This document shows, one piece after another, positions 16,180 to 24,793 of a stretch of DNA of 64,000 bases. The notes under the pieces were generated by a model. The model worked only from the letters and a program-made list of their open reading frames with translations, had not been told where the DNA came from and made no database searches. Both the position numbers and the translations under genes were made by a program. Origin of the DNA: Cacconaster sp045617505 (GTDB taxonomy: Bacteria; Bacteroidota; Bacteroidia; Bacteroidales; UBA932); assembly GCA_045617505.1 (NCBI GenBank), contig JAZLIS010000107.1:9698-73697 (forward strand), in the 5' to 3' direction. How positions within the stretch are numbered: the stretch's first letter is position 1; every line of letters begins with the position of its first letter.

Positions 16180-17619
16180 ATGAAAGAAAAAAACCACACA
16201 GAAGTATGGGATAGGTGTATGTCTGTCTTTAAGGATAACATCCCGTCCCAAAAAGCCTTCACCACCTGGTTTTCCCCCATCAAGCCGATATCGCTTGAAG
16301 GGGACACTTTCACCATTGAAGTTCCGTCCGATTTCTTTCGCGAGTATCTCGAAGAGAACTATCTTGAACTTATGGCAACAGTTCTCCGCCGCGAGATTGG
16401 CCCGAACGTAAGGCTGGTTTATAAAGTCAAGATTCTGACGGGGGCATCGACGACTGAAAATTCAAAACCCCGGGGCAATTACCGCAACTCCGAGATTCCT
16501 ATCCCTGATGCAGCTGCCAAATACACTGGAAGTCCATACGCGATTCCCGGTATCAAACAATTGGAGATAGATCCGTGCCTGAACCGCCAGTACAATTTCG
16601 ACGATTTCATCGAAGGGGACTGCAACCGTCTCGGCAGGGCCGCGGGAATGAGCATATCAGACAAGCCGGGGAAAAGCACGTTCAACCCTCTCTTCATATA
16701 TGGAGGTCCCGGACTCGGCAAGACCCATCTCGCACAGGCCATAGGAATCGCCGTCAAGGAAAAGCATCCTGAAAAGGTGGTGCTGTACGTGACCGCCAAC
16801 ACTTTCCAGAACCAGTATATGAATGCAGCCTGCAGCGCCAAAGCCGGACGCGACGGAAACAAAGTTGCCGATTTTCTCAGGTTCTATCAGTTAATAGACC
16901 TGCTGATTATCGATGACGTTCACGAGTTCGCCGACAAGAAAGGCACTCAGGCAGCTTTCTTCCATATATTCAACTACCTCCATCAGAGCGGAAAGCAGCT
17001 TATCCTCACTTCCGACAAACCCCCGGTTGAACTGCAGGGGCTGGAGCAGAGGCTTCTCTCCCGCTTCAAATGGGGGCTCTCCGCTGAACTGCTCCCTCCT
17101 TCATACGAGACACGTCTGGCCATCCTCAAAGCCAAATGTCTCAGGGAAGGCGTGGAGGTCAGCGATGACGTGCTTGCCTACATAGCGCACAATGTTAAGA
17201 ACAACATACGTGAACTGGAGGGCACTCTTTTCTCCCTGATAGCAAACGCCACCTTCAACCAGAAGAGCATCACCCTCTCACTGGCCCGCAATCTTGTCGA
17301 GAAGATTGTCACGGAATCTCAGGTTGACATATCAATCCCCAAAATCCAAAACACCGTCTGTCAGTATTTCGGGATTACTGAAGATGTGTTTATGTCAAAG
17401 ACACGCAAGCGCGAGATCGTGCAGGCCCGCCAGATTGCGATGTACCTGAGCCGTAACCTCACAAAGACTTCGCTGGCTTCCATCGGAGAGATTCTTGGCG
17501 GTAAAGACCACGCGACAGTGCTTCACGCCTGCAACACCGTCAATGACCTCATTGACACCGACCGTAACTTCCGGTCATATATCCACGATATCGAGCGTCT
17601 GCTCAACAATGTGGACTGA
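16180..17619 (+). CDS. dnaA: Chromosomal replication initiator DnaA
   Basis: 479 residues. Domain I is about 1-85 (VWDRCMSVFKDNIPSQKAFTTWFSPI) with a short linker. The AAA+ domain has the P-loop GGPGLGKT at 175-182, Walker B LLIIDDVHEF near 250 and an Arg-finger-type LEQRLLSRFKWGL. Domain IV carries the DNA-binding signature GGKDHATVLHAC near 444. DnaA opens the replication origin. The long AT-rich region upstream may hold regulatory or origin sequences. pepD follows after 21 bases on the same strand. Confidence 0.97.
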   Translation: MKEKNHTEVWDRCMSVFKDNIPSQKAFTTWFSPIKPISLEGDTFTIEVPSDFFREYLEENYLELMATVLRREIGPNVRLVYKVKILTGASTTENSKPRGNYRNSEIPIPDAAAKYTGSPYAIPGIKQLEIDPCLNRQYNFDDFIEGDCNRLGRAAGMSISDKPGKSTFNPLFIYGGPGLGKTHLAQAIGIAVKEKHPEKVVLYVTANTFQNQYMNAACSAKAGRDGNKVADFLRFYQLIDLLIIDDVHEFADKKGTQAAFFHIFNYLHQSGKQLILTSDKPPVELQGLEQRLLSRFKWGLSAELLPPSYETRLAILKAKCLREGVEVSDDVLAYIAHNVKNNIRELEGTLFSLIANATFNQKSITLSLARNLVEKIVTESQVDISIPKIQNTVCQYFGITEDVFMSKTRKREIVQARQIAMYLSRNLTKTSLASIGEILGGKDHATVLHACNTVNDLIDTDRNFRSYIHDIERLLNNVD

Positions 17620-17640
17620 ACTCCATAACAAACACACATT

Positions 17641-19071
17641 ATGACTGCAGAAAAAGTACTCTCATTCTTCAGTGAGATTACCCGTATCCCCCGTGAATCG
17701 GGTCATGAAGAGAAAATTATCGAATATCTTTGCGAATATGCCAGAGAAAGAGGGCTCGACTACAAAGTTGACAAGAGCGGAAACGTTCTCATAACTTCTC
17801 CTGCTTCCAAGGGGTACGAAAATCGCCCCACGGTGATTCTGCAGTGCCATACCGATATGGTATGCGAGAAGGAGGCAGGCTATGAATTCGACTTCTCCAA
17901 AGACCCCATCGAGTATGTGATGGAGGATGGCTGGATGATTGCCCGCCACACGACTCTCGGAGCCGACAACGGAATCGGCATAGCCACGGCTCTCGCAATT
18001 ATGGATGATAGTTCCATAGCCCACCCCTGTCTGGAGTGCCTTTTCACCACTTCGGAGGAGACCGGTCTGGACGGAGCACGCGGCGTGAAAGCGGATATGC
18101 TCACCGGAAAGACTCTTATAAATATGGACGACGAAGACGAGGGATATTTCTGTGTGGGCTGCGCAGGAGGAATGGACGTTGTCGGAACATTCCGATACCT
18201 TCCCAAAAAGCCGTTGAGAGGTTCTGTCGTATCACGATTCACCATTGACGGAGGACTGGGAGGACACAGCGGCGATGACATTGACAAGAACAGAATCAAC
18301 GCAGTGCAGCAGGCCGCAAGATTCGTCAATATAGCGATGCGTTTCAACGTCGATCTTTGCAGCATTCAGGCAGGCAACAAACGGAACGCAATCGCCAGAA
18401 GCGCCGAAATCGTGCTTGCTATTCCCGCCAGAAATGAAGACAAGGTCATAGAGGCCTTCAACACCTTCACCTCCAATCTGAAAAAAGAATTCGCCCTTTC
18501 CGATCCGGGGCTCACCTTCAAGGCGGAACCAATCAGCTGGAAAGGCGACGCGATTGACCGCCGGACAGCTCACAAACTGATAAAATCCCTATTGGCTCTT
18601 CCTCACGGAGTAATCAATATGAGCGATGCCATTCCGGGACTCATCGAAACTTCCACCAACCTCGCCTCCGTCACTATGGCATCAGGACACAAAATCATCG
18701 TGGGAAATATGCTCCGCAGTTCTGTCAACAGTGCTAAAGAGTTCCTCGCCGAGAGGATATCCGCCGTTTTCGAAATGGCCGGAGCCAAGGTGAAGTGTTC
18801 TGACGGCTACCCCGGCTGGAAGCCGAATATGGATTCCCGCATAAAAGATATCTGCGTCGCCTCCTATAAAAAACTGTTCGGAAAGGAACCGACAGTGCGT
18901 GCCATCCACGCCGGTCTGGAATGCGGACTGTTCACGGAGAAATTTCCCGACATCGATATGATTGCCTTCGGGCCGACGCTCCGCGGAATCCACGCACCCG
19001 GTGAAAGGCTGAATCTTGCTTCGCTTGACCGTTTCTATGCAGTCCTGCTTGATGTACTAAAGAGCCTTTAG
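17641..19071 (+). CDS. pepD: Aminoacyl-histidine dipeptidase (M20C, PepD)
   Basis: 476 residues, family length. Metal-site motifs: ILQCHTDMVCEK, LGADNGIGIATALA, TTSEETGLDGARG (catalytic Glu) and a late HAGLECGLF; the inserted dimerization lid carries GGLGGHSGDDI and INAVQQAARF. The enzyme is a cytoplasmic zinc peptidase that cleaves Xaa-His and other dipeptides. It lies 21 bases after dnaA and its last 15 bases overlap clpX, which is convergent. Confidence 0.93.
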   Translation: MTAEKVLSFFSEITRIPRESGHEEKIIEYLCEYARERGLDYKVDKSGNVLITSPASKGYENRPTVILQCHTDMVCEKEAGYEFDFSKDPIEYVMEDGWMIARHTTLGADNGIGIATALAIMDDSSIAHPCLECLFTTSEETGLDGARGVKADMLTGKTLINMDDEDEGYFCVGCAGGMDVVGTFRYLPKKPLRGSVVSRFTIDGGLGGHSGDDIDKNRINAVQQAARFVNIAMRFNVDLCSIQAGNKRNAIARSAEIVLAIPARNEDKVIEAFNTFTSNLKKEFALSDPGLTFKAEPISWKGDAIDRRTAHKLIKSLLALPHGVINMSDAIPGLIETSTNLASVTMASGHKIIVGNMLRSSVNSAKEFLAERISAVFEMAGAKVKCSDGYPGWKPNMDSRIKDICVASYKKLFGKEPTVRAIHAGLECGLFTEKFPDIDMIAFGPTLRGIHAPGERLNLASLDRFYAVLLDVLKSL

Positions 19072-20316
19072 TTTTCCGGCATATTTATCCACCCTCTCCT
19101 TCGCATAGGCGAGAGTAACCGTGAAAGAGCTCTTTCCAATGGAAGGAGCCTCGAACATCGCGTCCATAAGTATGGCTTCGCAGATGGACCTCAACCCCCT
19201 TGCCCCGAGTTTGTACTCTATCGCCGTATCAACGATGTAGTCAAGCACTTCACTCTTGATTGAAAGTCGCACACCGTCAAGGCTGAAAAGTTCCTTGTAC
19301 TGCTTGACAAGGGAATTCTTCGGCTTGGTAAGAATTGATATCAATGTATCCCTGTCAAGAGGATTCAGGTGCGCCAGAACAGGCATACGGCCCACAATCT
19401 CGGGAATCAACCCGTAGGCCCTCAAATCCTGTGGAGCCACATATTTGATGAGATTTTCGGAATCTATTCCGTTTCGGTGCTCACTGGCACCATAACCGAT
19501 AACCTGAGTATTCAGCCGCTGTGCGATATGCCTCTCTATTCCTTCAAACGCACCGCCGCAGATAAAGAGAATGTTTTCAGTATTGACGGCTATCATCTTC
19601 TGGTCGGGATGCTTCCTGCCGCCCTGCGGAGGGACATTCACAACGCTTCCCTCTATTATCTTCAGAAGTGCCTGCTGCACACCCTCTCCGGAAACGTCAC
19701 GTGTGATGGAAGGGTTGTCCGACTTGCGGGCAATCTTGTCAATTTCATCAATGAAAACTATTCCTCTCTCCGCTTTTGAGACATCATAGTCCGATGCCTG
19801 AAGAAGTCTGGTCAGAATCGATTCCACATCTTCACCGACATATCCCGCCTCCGTGAGAACAGTGGCATCGACTATGGCGAACGGAACGTTGAGTTTCTTG
19901 GCTATCGTCCTGGCCAGAAGGGTCTTCCCCGTTCCGGTAGGGCCCACAAGCAGGATATTGGATTTCTCTATGAGGTCATCCCGCTTGTTGATACGCTTGT
20001 AGTGATTATAGACAGCTACCGCAAGACATTTCTTAGCCTCTTCCTGCCCTATCACATACTGGTCCAGATATTCCTTGATTTCGGACGGTTTATAAAGATG
20101 GTAATCAAGCGATTGTCCGGCCGCTACGGCTGATTTCGCGGATGATGCCGGCTGCCCGTCTCCCAGAACCTGCATTGAATATTCATATGCCATCTTGGCG
20201 CAGTCGGAACAAATCGACGCGCCCGCACCGCTTTCAAGCAGCAGGTCAACCTCATCCTCTCTCCTGCCGCAGAATGCGCAGTGTCCTTGAGAATCACTGC
20301 TATTTTTCTTTCCCAT
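19057..20316 (-). CDS. clpX: ATP-dependent Clp protease ATP-binding subunit ClpX
   Basis: 419 residues. A zinc-binding domain with C13, C16, C36 and C39 is followed by an AAA+ unfoldase: GPTGTGKTLLARTIA, IVFIDEIDKIARK and the pore loop GYVGEDVE, then a sensor-2 region GARGLRSICEAI. It recognizes, unfolds and feeds substrates to ClpP. Its start overlaps the end of clpP by 17 bases, so the order tig-clpP-clpX is an operon. The IGF-type ClpP-binding loop is not clearly seen by eye. Confidence 0.97.
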   Translation of the reverse strand: MGKKNSSDSQGHCAFCGRREDEVDLLLESGAGASICSDCAKMAYEYSMQVLGDGQPASSAKSAVAAGQSLDYHLYKPSEIKEYLDQYVIGQEEAKKCLAVAVYNHYKRINKRDDLIEKSNILLVGPTGTGKTLLARTIAKKLNVPFAIVDATVLTEAGYVGEDVESILTRLLQASDYDVSKAERGIVFIDEIDKIARKSDNPSITRDVSGEGVQQALLKIIEGSVVNVPPQGGRKHPDQKMIAVNTENILFICGGAFEGIERHIAQRLNTQVIGYGASEHRNGIDSENLIKYVAPQDLRAYGLIPEIVGRMPVLAHLNPLDRDTLISILTKPKNSLVKQYKELFSLDGVRLSIKSEVLDYIVDTAIEYKLGARGLRSICEAILMDAMFEAPSIGKSSFTVTLAYAKERVDKYAGKLKAL

Positions 20317-20983
20317 CGGAAACCTTTCTGGCTATAATGTTATCAATCATTCCGTACTCCAGAGCCTCGGAGGAGGTCATCCAGTAATCGCGGTCGGCAT
20401 CCGCACTTATTTTCGAGATTTCCTTTCCGGTATGGTCGGCGAGAATGGCATACAGTTCATTCTTCAGCTTCATAATTTCTCTGGCCGTTATTTCGATATC
20501 GGATGCCTGCCCCTGAGCACCGCCCATCGGCTGATGTATCATCACTCTCGAATGGGGCAGAGAGGAGCGTTTTCCCTTTGCACCCGCCGCAAGAAGAATC
20601 GAAGCCATCGAGGCCGCCATACCCGTACATATTGTGGCCACGTCTGGCTGTATGGTCTGCATCGTGTCATAAATTCCCAGACCGGAATAGACCATACCGC
20701 CCGGAGAATTGATATAAAGCATTATATCCGCCTTGGGGTCATTGCTTTCGAGAAAGAGCAGCTGAGCCTGAATAATATTTGCCACGTCATCGTCGATGGG
20801 GCATCCAAGGAAAATGATGCGATCCATCATCAGACGGGAGAAGACATCCATCTGAGCAACGTTGAGTTTCCTCTCCTCGATTATCATCGGATTGATGTAG
20901 CCGGAAGTGACCCTTGCCACCTTGGAGAGAGATATGGGGTTCACTCCGCAGTGCCCTATCGCAAATTTCTCAAATTCAGTCAT
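20300..20983 (-). CDS. clpP: ATP-dependent Clp protease proteolytic subunit ClpP
   Basis: 227 residues from MTEFEKFA; an ATG two codons upstream (20989) is equally possible and would abut the tig stop. The catalytic triad is visible: Ser in GMAASMAS (about 125), His in RVMIHQPMGG (about 150) and Asp in DADRDYW (about 199). The oligomerization strand NSPGG is present. It forms the tetradecameric serine protease chamber with ClpX, its neighbour. Confidence 0.96.
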   Translation of the reverse strand: MTEFEKFAIGHCGVNPISLSKVARVTSGYINPMIIEERKLNVAQMDVFSRLMMDRIIFLGCPIDDDVANIIQAQLLFLESNDPKADIMLYINSPGGMVYSGLGIYDTMQTIQPDVATICTGMAASMASILLAAGAKGKRSSLPHSRVMIHQPMGGAQGQASDIEITAREIMKLKNELYAILADHTGKEISKISADADRDYWMTSSEALEYGMIDNIIARKVSDGKEK

Positions 20984-20989
20984 TCCCAC

Positions 20990-22312
20990 TTATTTTGTAA
21001 GTTCACGCATCTGCTCTATGGAGACGGTTTTGTTTTCAAGTGTAACTGCTCCCTTGAGATATCCCAGGACAAGATTATCCTCTACCCTATCTACAATTCT
21101 GTCGGCCTGCTGACGGTCGCCCAAAATCTGTTCGGCATATTTGGTGAGATGTTCATCGGGGACATTGTTCATACCGTACATAGCAAACTGGTATGCCGCG
21201 AACTCCTTAGCCTGTCTGGTAATGTCATCCTTGGATATTTTGAGTTTCTGATCCTTCATAACCTTGGTGCGGATGATGTTCCAGCGAAAATCCTTTGCAA
21301 AGAGATCGTACTCCTTCTCGACGTCCTCCTTTGTGAACTTGCCGTCGTTTGCCACGACAATCCAACGCTTCATGAACTCATCGGGAAGAGCTACGGCAGC
21401 CTTTTCAATCAGGTACTCCTTGGCATCGACCATAAAGCGGTATTCGCTCTCCTGACTGTACTCGACAGCAAGACGTTCCTTCACCTTCGTGTCGAACTGA
21501 GCCTCATCCTCGCATAAACCCTCACCGAATATCTTGTCAAAAGTCTCCTTGGTGGCAGGGGCGTTGACAAAAGTCTTCACCTCCTTGACGGTCATTGTCC
21601 ACTGTGCGGGGAGGGTGTCAAGTTCTTCCTTCTTCACTTTGAACATAGCGGCCCTGTCGGTTTCATTCGTGAAAGCTTTTGTGATATCGACCTTCTTTAC
21701 GTCATCCTTCTTCAATCCTATAAAAGATTTCTTGACTCTGCCGTCAGTAATGCTGCGAAGAGCAACGTATGCGCCCTCAACTCTGGTCTCACCCGCCTCG
21801 AAATCGACGATGATGAAATCATCCTCTGCCGCAGCCTCACCGTTCTCCAACTGCCCGTACTGCCTGAGCAGACCGTTCTTGTAATCAGCGACCGCCTCGT
21901 CGGAAATTTCAATGGTGTAATAGGGAATCTTGTCATCCTGACCTACAGTCAGATTGACTTCAGGTGCGATGGCGATGTCGAAAGTGAATTTGAACTTGTC
22001 GGGATTGTCCCAATCGTTCTTGATTTCCTTCTCGCTTGGCAGCGGTTCCCCAAGGATGGAAAGTTTGTTCTTCTTGATGAACTCATCAAGCCCATCGCTG
22101 ATGATAGTATTGATGGTCTCTGCGAGAGCCTGCCCTCCGTGGAGCTTTTCAATCAATGACATAGGAGCCATCCCGCGACGGAAGCCCTTTAATTCGGCCG
22201 TACGTCTGAATTCGTTGAGTTTCTTTTTCCTGGGTTCCTCCCAATCAGTCTTGTCAATTGAAAAATCGACCGTCAGGTTAAGGTCGTCAATCTGGTGTTT
22301 TGTAACTTTCAT
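20990..22312 (-). CDS. tig: Trigger factor
   Basis: 440 residues. The N-terminal ribosome-binding domain has a degenerate signature (ELKGFRRGMAPMSLIEK, in place of GFRxGKxP). A middle PPIase-like segment (DDFIIVDFEAGETRVEGAYVAL) is weakly conserved, as in Bacteroidota, and is followed by the helical C-terminal arms. It is the nascent-chain chaperone at the exit tunnel. It is the first gene of tig-clpP-clpX and is driven by the promoter at 22347-22377. Confidence 0.93.
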   Translation of the reverse strand: MKVTKHQIDDLNLTVDFSIDKTDWEEPRKKKLNEFRRTAELKGFRRGMAPMSLIEKLHGGQALAETINTIISDGLDEFIKKNKLSILGEPLPSEKEIKNDWDNPDKFKFTFDIAIAPEVNLTVGQDDKIPYYTIEISDEAVADYKNGLLRQYGQLENGEAAAEDDFIIVDFEAGETRVEGAYVALRSITDGRVKKSFIGLKKDDVKKVDITKAFTNETDRAAMFKVKKEELDTLPAQWTMTVKEVKTFVNAPATKETFDKIFGEGLCEDEAQFDTKVKERLAVEYSQESEYRFMVDAKEYLIEKAAVALPDEFMKRWIVVANDGKFTKEDVEKEYDLFAKDFRWNIIRTKVMKDQKLKISKDDITRQAKEFAAYQFAMYGMNNVPDEHLTKYAEQILGDRQQADRIVDRVEDNLVLGYLKGAVTLENKTVSIEQMRELTK

Positions 22313-22346
22313 TATTGTTTGTTTTTATATTGCAAAGTGAAGTCCG

Positions 22347-22377
22347 CAAAGTTATTAAAATATAACTATTCCGCAAA
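22347..22377 (-). promoter_or_regulatory. Promoter of tig-clpP-clpX
   Basis: On the minus strand TTTG (22374-22377), a 19-base spacer and TAACTTTG (22347-22354) form a complete Bacteroides-type promoter. The start near 22342 gives about 30 bases of leader. Confidence 0.78.
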
Positions 22378-22414
22378 AAATAGATGGCCATGCACAGCAT
22401 CCGGGGAAAAGAAA

Positions 22415-22446
22415 TTTGGAAAACTGAAAAAAAGATTTTAAATTTG
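22415..22446 (+). promoter_or_regulatory. Promoter of tRNA-fMet
   Basis: TTTG (22415-22418), a 20-base spacer and TAAATTTG (22439-22446) precede the tRNA 5' end by ten bases. Confidence 0.78.
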
Positions 22447-22456
22447 CAGTCCACAT

Positions 22457-22532
<76 letters not shown>

Positions 22533-22534
22533 CG

Positions 22535-22562
22535 AAGCCGGCTTTCGAGTCGGCCTTTCTTT
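22535..22562 (+). terminator. Terminator after tRNA-fMet
   Basis: A short stem-loop (AGCCGGC...GTCGGCCT) is followed by TTTCTTTTA. It reaches the stop codon of the convergent tilS and may act in both directions. Confidence 0.6.
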
Positions 22563-23866
22563 TACTCCTTGTCAATCACAGTGATTTTCAGCACTTTCGT
22601 AGTATTTGACGTGACCTTGAAACGGTCGTCTATCCTGTAGGGGGCGATGCAGATGATTGTTCCGGAAGCGTCGCACACCACCGCTTGACGGCTTTTGCCA
22701 TAAAGGTCTATCTTCTGCTCGGCCAGAAAGTCATTCACCAGCTTCGACCCCTTCATACCCAGAGGACGAAATCTATCCCCGGCACCCGGTTCCCTGACAG
22801 AAAGGGGGAACTGCACCCTGTCTGCATCCAGATACTGGACATCCGACGGTGCCTCTGCAGGATTGAAGCCTTCGGGCACATCCCTGACCTCGAAGACAAC
22901 TTCAGGCAAAGCCCCGCCGGCCAGCGGATAAACCTTGATGAATCCCCTGTCCTTCACGGCAATGTGGGAGGATGTTCTGAAACTCAAGCCAGTCCGCCCG
23001 TCAAGGGATTTCAGGATATCTTCCAGCTGGGATTCGTTGAATCCGCAACGGTCAAGCAGCCTGAAAAGCCAGTAGTCACCATACTTTTCCCTCTTGAGAA
23101 CTTCGACATCAATCTTCAGGACACCCTCTTCGCGGAAGAAGAGGTTTCCCTGTTTTGAATCAAGCATATCCGAGAGCAAATCGTCAATCCTTGAGAACCG
23201 CCCGGCCTCCTTTGCCGCAGTATTCAGAAAGGATGGATTTATTTTGCAAAATTCAGGGAAAACATTGTTTCTCAACCTGTTTCGGGAGAACTCACTCTCC
23301 GCGTTGGTGGAATCTGTCCTGAAGGCAATCCCGGAAGCCGCCGCATACTCCATAATCTCCTTCCTTGAAAAATCAAGCATAGGTCTGATAATCCGGCCAT
23401 TGACGGGACGAATACCACACAGGCCGCGAAGCCCCGTCCCGCGCAGGAGATTGAGATACATTGTTTCGACAGAATCGTTGAGATTGTGGGCCACGGCAAT
23501 GAAGTCAAACCCATTGACCCCCGCCAACTCTTCAAACCAGCCATACCGCAATTCGCGGGCGGCCATCTCTATTGATATGCCCTTCCCGGAAGCATACTTT
23601 TCAGTTTCGACTCTCCGGCTGAAGAAACGCACCCCCGATTTCAAGCACCATTCCCCCACAAAAGTCTCATCACCGTCGCTCTCATCCCCCCTGAGAGAGA
23701 AATTCATATGAGCAACGGCAAAATCGCACAATCCGCAGCCGGCAAACAATGTTGTCATCACCATAGAATCCACCCCTCCACTCACGGCAAGAAGCACCTT
23801 CGGCCTCTCCGCAGCGGAAGAGAGCAGTTTCCCGAGTCCTTCTTCAAATGCCTGCCGGGAAAGCAT
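22562..23866 (-). CDS. tilS: tRNA(Ile)-lysidine synthase
   Basis: 434 residues. The PP-loop SGGVDS is at 29-34. Further family features: HMNFSLRGDESDGDE, SIEMAARELRYGWF, AHNLNDSVETMYLNLLRGTGLRGL, PMLDFSRKEI and RTDSTNAESEFSRNRLRN. The C-terminal substrate-binding domain has FRPLGMKGSKLVNDFLAEQKI. It converts the CAU wobble C of the minor tRNA-Ile to lysidine. A DUF3078 gene precedes it by five bases on the same strand. Confidence 0.95.
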   Translation of the reverse strand: MLSRQAFEEGLGKLLSSAAERPKVLLAVSGGVDSMVMTTLFAGCGLCDFAVAHMNFSLRGDESDGDETFVGEWCLKSGVRFFSRRVETEKYASGKGISIEMAARELRYGWFEELAGVNGFDFIAVAHNLNDSVETMYLNLLRGTGLRGLCGIRPVNGRIIRPMLDFSRKEIMEYAAASGIAFRTDSTNAESEFSRNRLRNNVFPEFCKINPSFLNTAAKEAGRFSRIDDLLSDMLDSKQGNLFFREEGVLKIDVEVLKREKYGDYWLFRLLDRCGFNESQLEDILKSLDGRTGLSFRTSSHIAVKDRGFIKVYPLAGGALPEVVFEVRDVPEGFNPAEAPSDVQYLDADRVQFPLSVREPGAGDRFRPLGMKGSKLVNDFLAEQKIDLYGKSRQAVVCDASGTIICIAPYRIDDRFKVTSNTTKVLKITVIDKE

Positions 23867-23871
23867 AGTCC

Positions 23872-24771
23872 TTATCTTTTTGAGCCTATTGCGTATGTAA
23901 GACCGACTGTGAACAGTTCCTTGAACTGGACACCGGGCGCCGTATATACCTCTCCCTGCTTGCTCTTCTTCTGAATCATCACATTGTCATCGTAAATCAG
24001 GTTGGTTCTGAGAGTAACGGAGAACCATCTGGTCACTTTAGCCTCAACGTTGGCATCCCAAGTCACCTTGATATTCTGCGGTTTGTTCAGATAGTCGGAG
24101 AAAAGCATCAGCGTAGTGCCGAAATTGAAGTTGGAGACATTAAGCCTCGCGTCAATCTTCACCTGAGCACCGAGTTCAAACCGGCAGAACTGATCCTCTG
24201 CGTTACCATATTTGGTACGCAGTTCGGGAATATTGACCATCACCGTCTTTCCCGTAAGAGGCGCCACGTTGATGGAAACGTTCTTGAACGGGTTGTAATC
24301 GATACCGAGACCGAGAGACATATTGGCAGGAGCAAAGAAGTTTGAAACCACCACATCATCGGTATATCCGGCCGCAAACTGGGTACGCAGGTTATATACC
24401 GCTGAAAGGTAGAGCTTTTCCGCAGCCTTGTAACCAAATTTGCTGTCAAGGATTATGCGGTCGTCGTTTTTCTTGTAGCCGGTCTCGAAAGACTGGATAA
24501 AACCGTATCCCACCTGAAGCTGGTTGCTCCATATAATCTTATCCTTTGAATAATTGGCCACCAGATCCGCGAAGGTATTCAGAGAAATCTGACCATATCC
24601 TCCAGCCGCCCAGTTGGTGAGAGATAGTTGGGAAAAACCCACCGTCACAGCAGCTCCGGTTTGCCAATATTTGGGCTTTATCATAGCCAGAGAGTCCTCC
24701 TTCGTCATTCCGGAAGCAATGGCGGGCACTCCCAAAACAAAAAGCAAAAGGGTATAAATCAGTCTTTTCAT
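23872..24771 (-). CDS. DUF3078 family envelope protein
   Basis: 299 residues from MKRLIYTLLLFVLGVPAIAS, which is a clear signal peptide; a longer frame (24810) overlaps proS and is unlikely. The mature part is rich in alternating strands with aromatic ends (FSQLSLTNWAAGGYGQISL, NQLQVGYGF, DSKFGYKAAEKLYLSAVYNLRTQFAAG), matching the DUF3078 beta-barrel-like family of Bacteroidota. It is probably an outer-membrane protein. The function is unknown. It lies between proS and tilS in a same-strand run. Confidence 0.8.
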   Translation of the reverse strand: MKRLIYTLLLFVLGVPAIASGMTKEDSLAMIKPKYWQTGAAVTVGFSQLSLTNWAAGGYGQISLNTFADLVANYSKDKIIWSNQLQVGYGFIQSFETGYKKNDDRIILDSKFGYKAAEKLYLSAVYNLRTQFAAGYTDDVVVSNFFAPANMSLGLGIDYNPFKNVSINVAPLTGKTVMVNIPELRTKYGNAEDQFCRFELGAQVKIDARLNVSNFNFGTTLMLFSDYLNKPQNIKVTWDANVEAKVTRWFSVTLRTNLIYDDNVMIQKKSKQGEVYTAPGVQFKELFTVGLTYAIGSKR

Positions 24772-24793
24772 ATCGGTAATGGTATTATTGGTA

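Noticed and set aside
20432..21517. 361-codon open frame on the + strand
   Set aside because: Antisense shadow of clpP and tig; composition is not protein-like.
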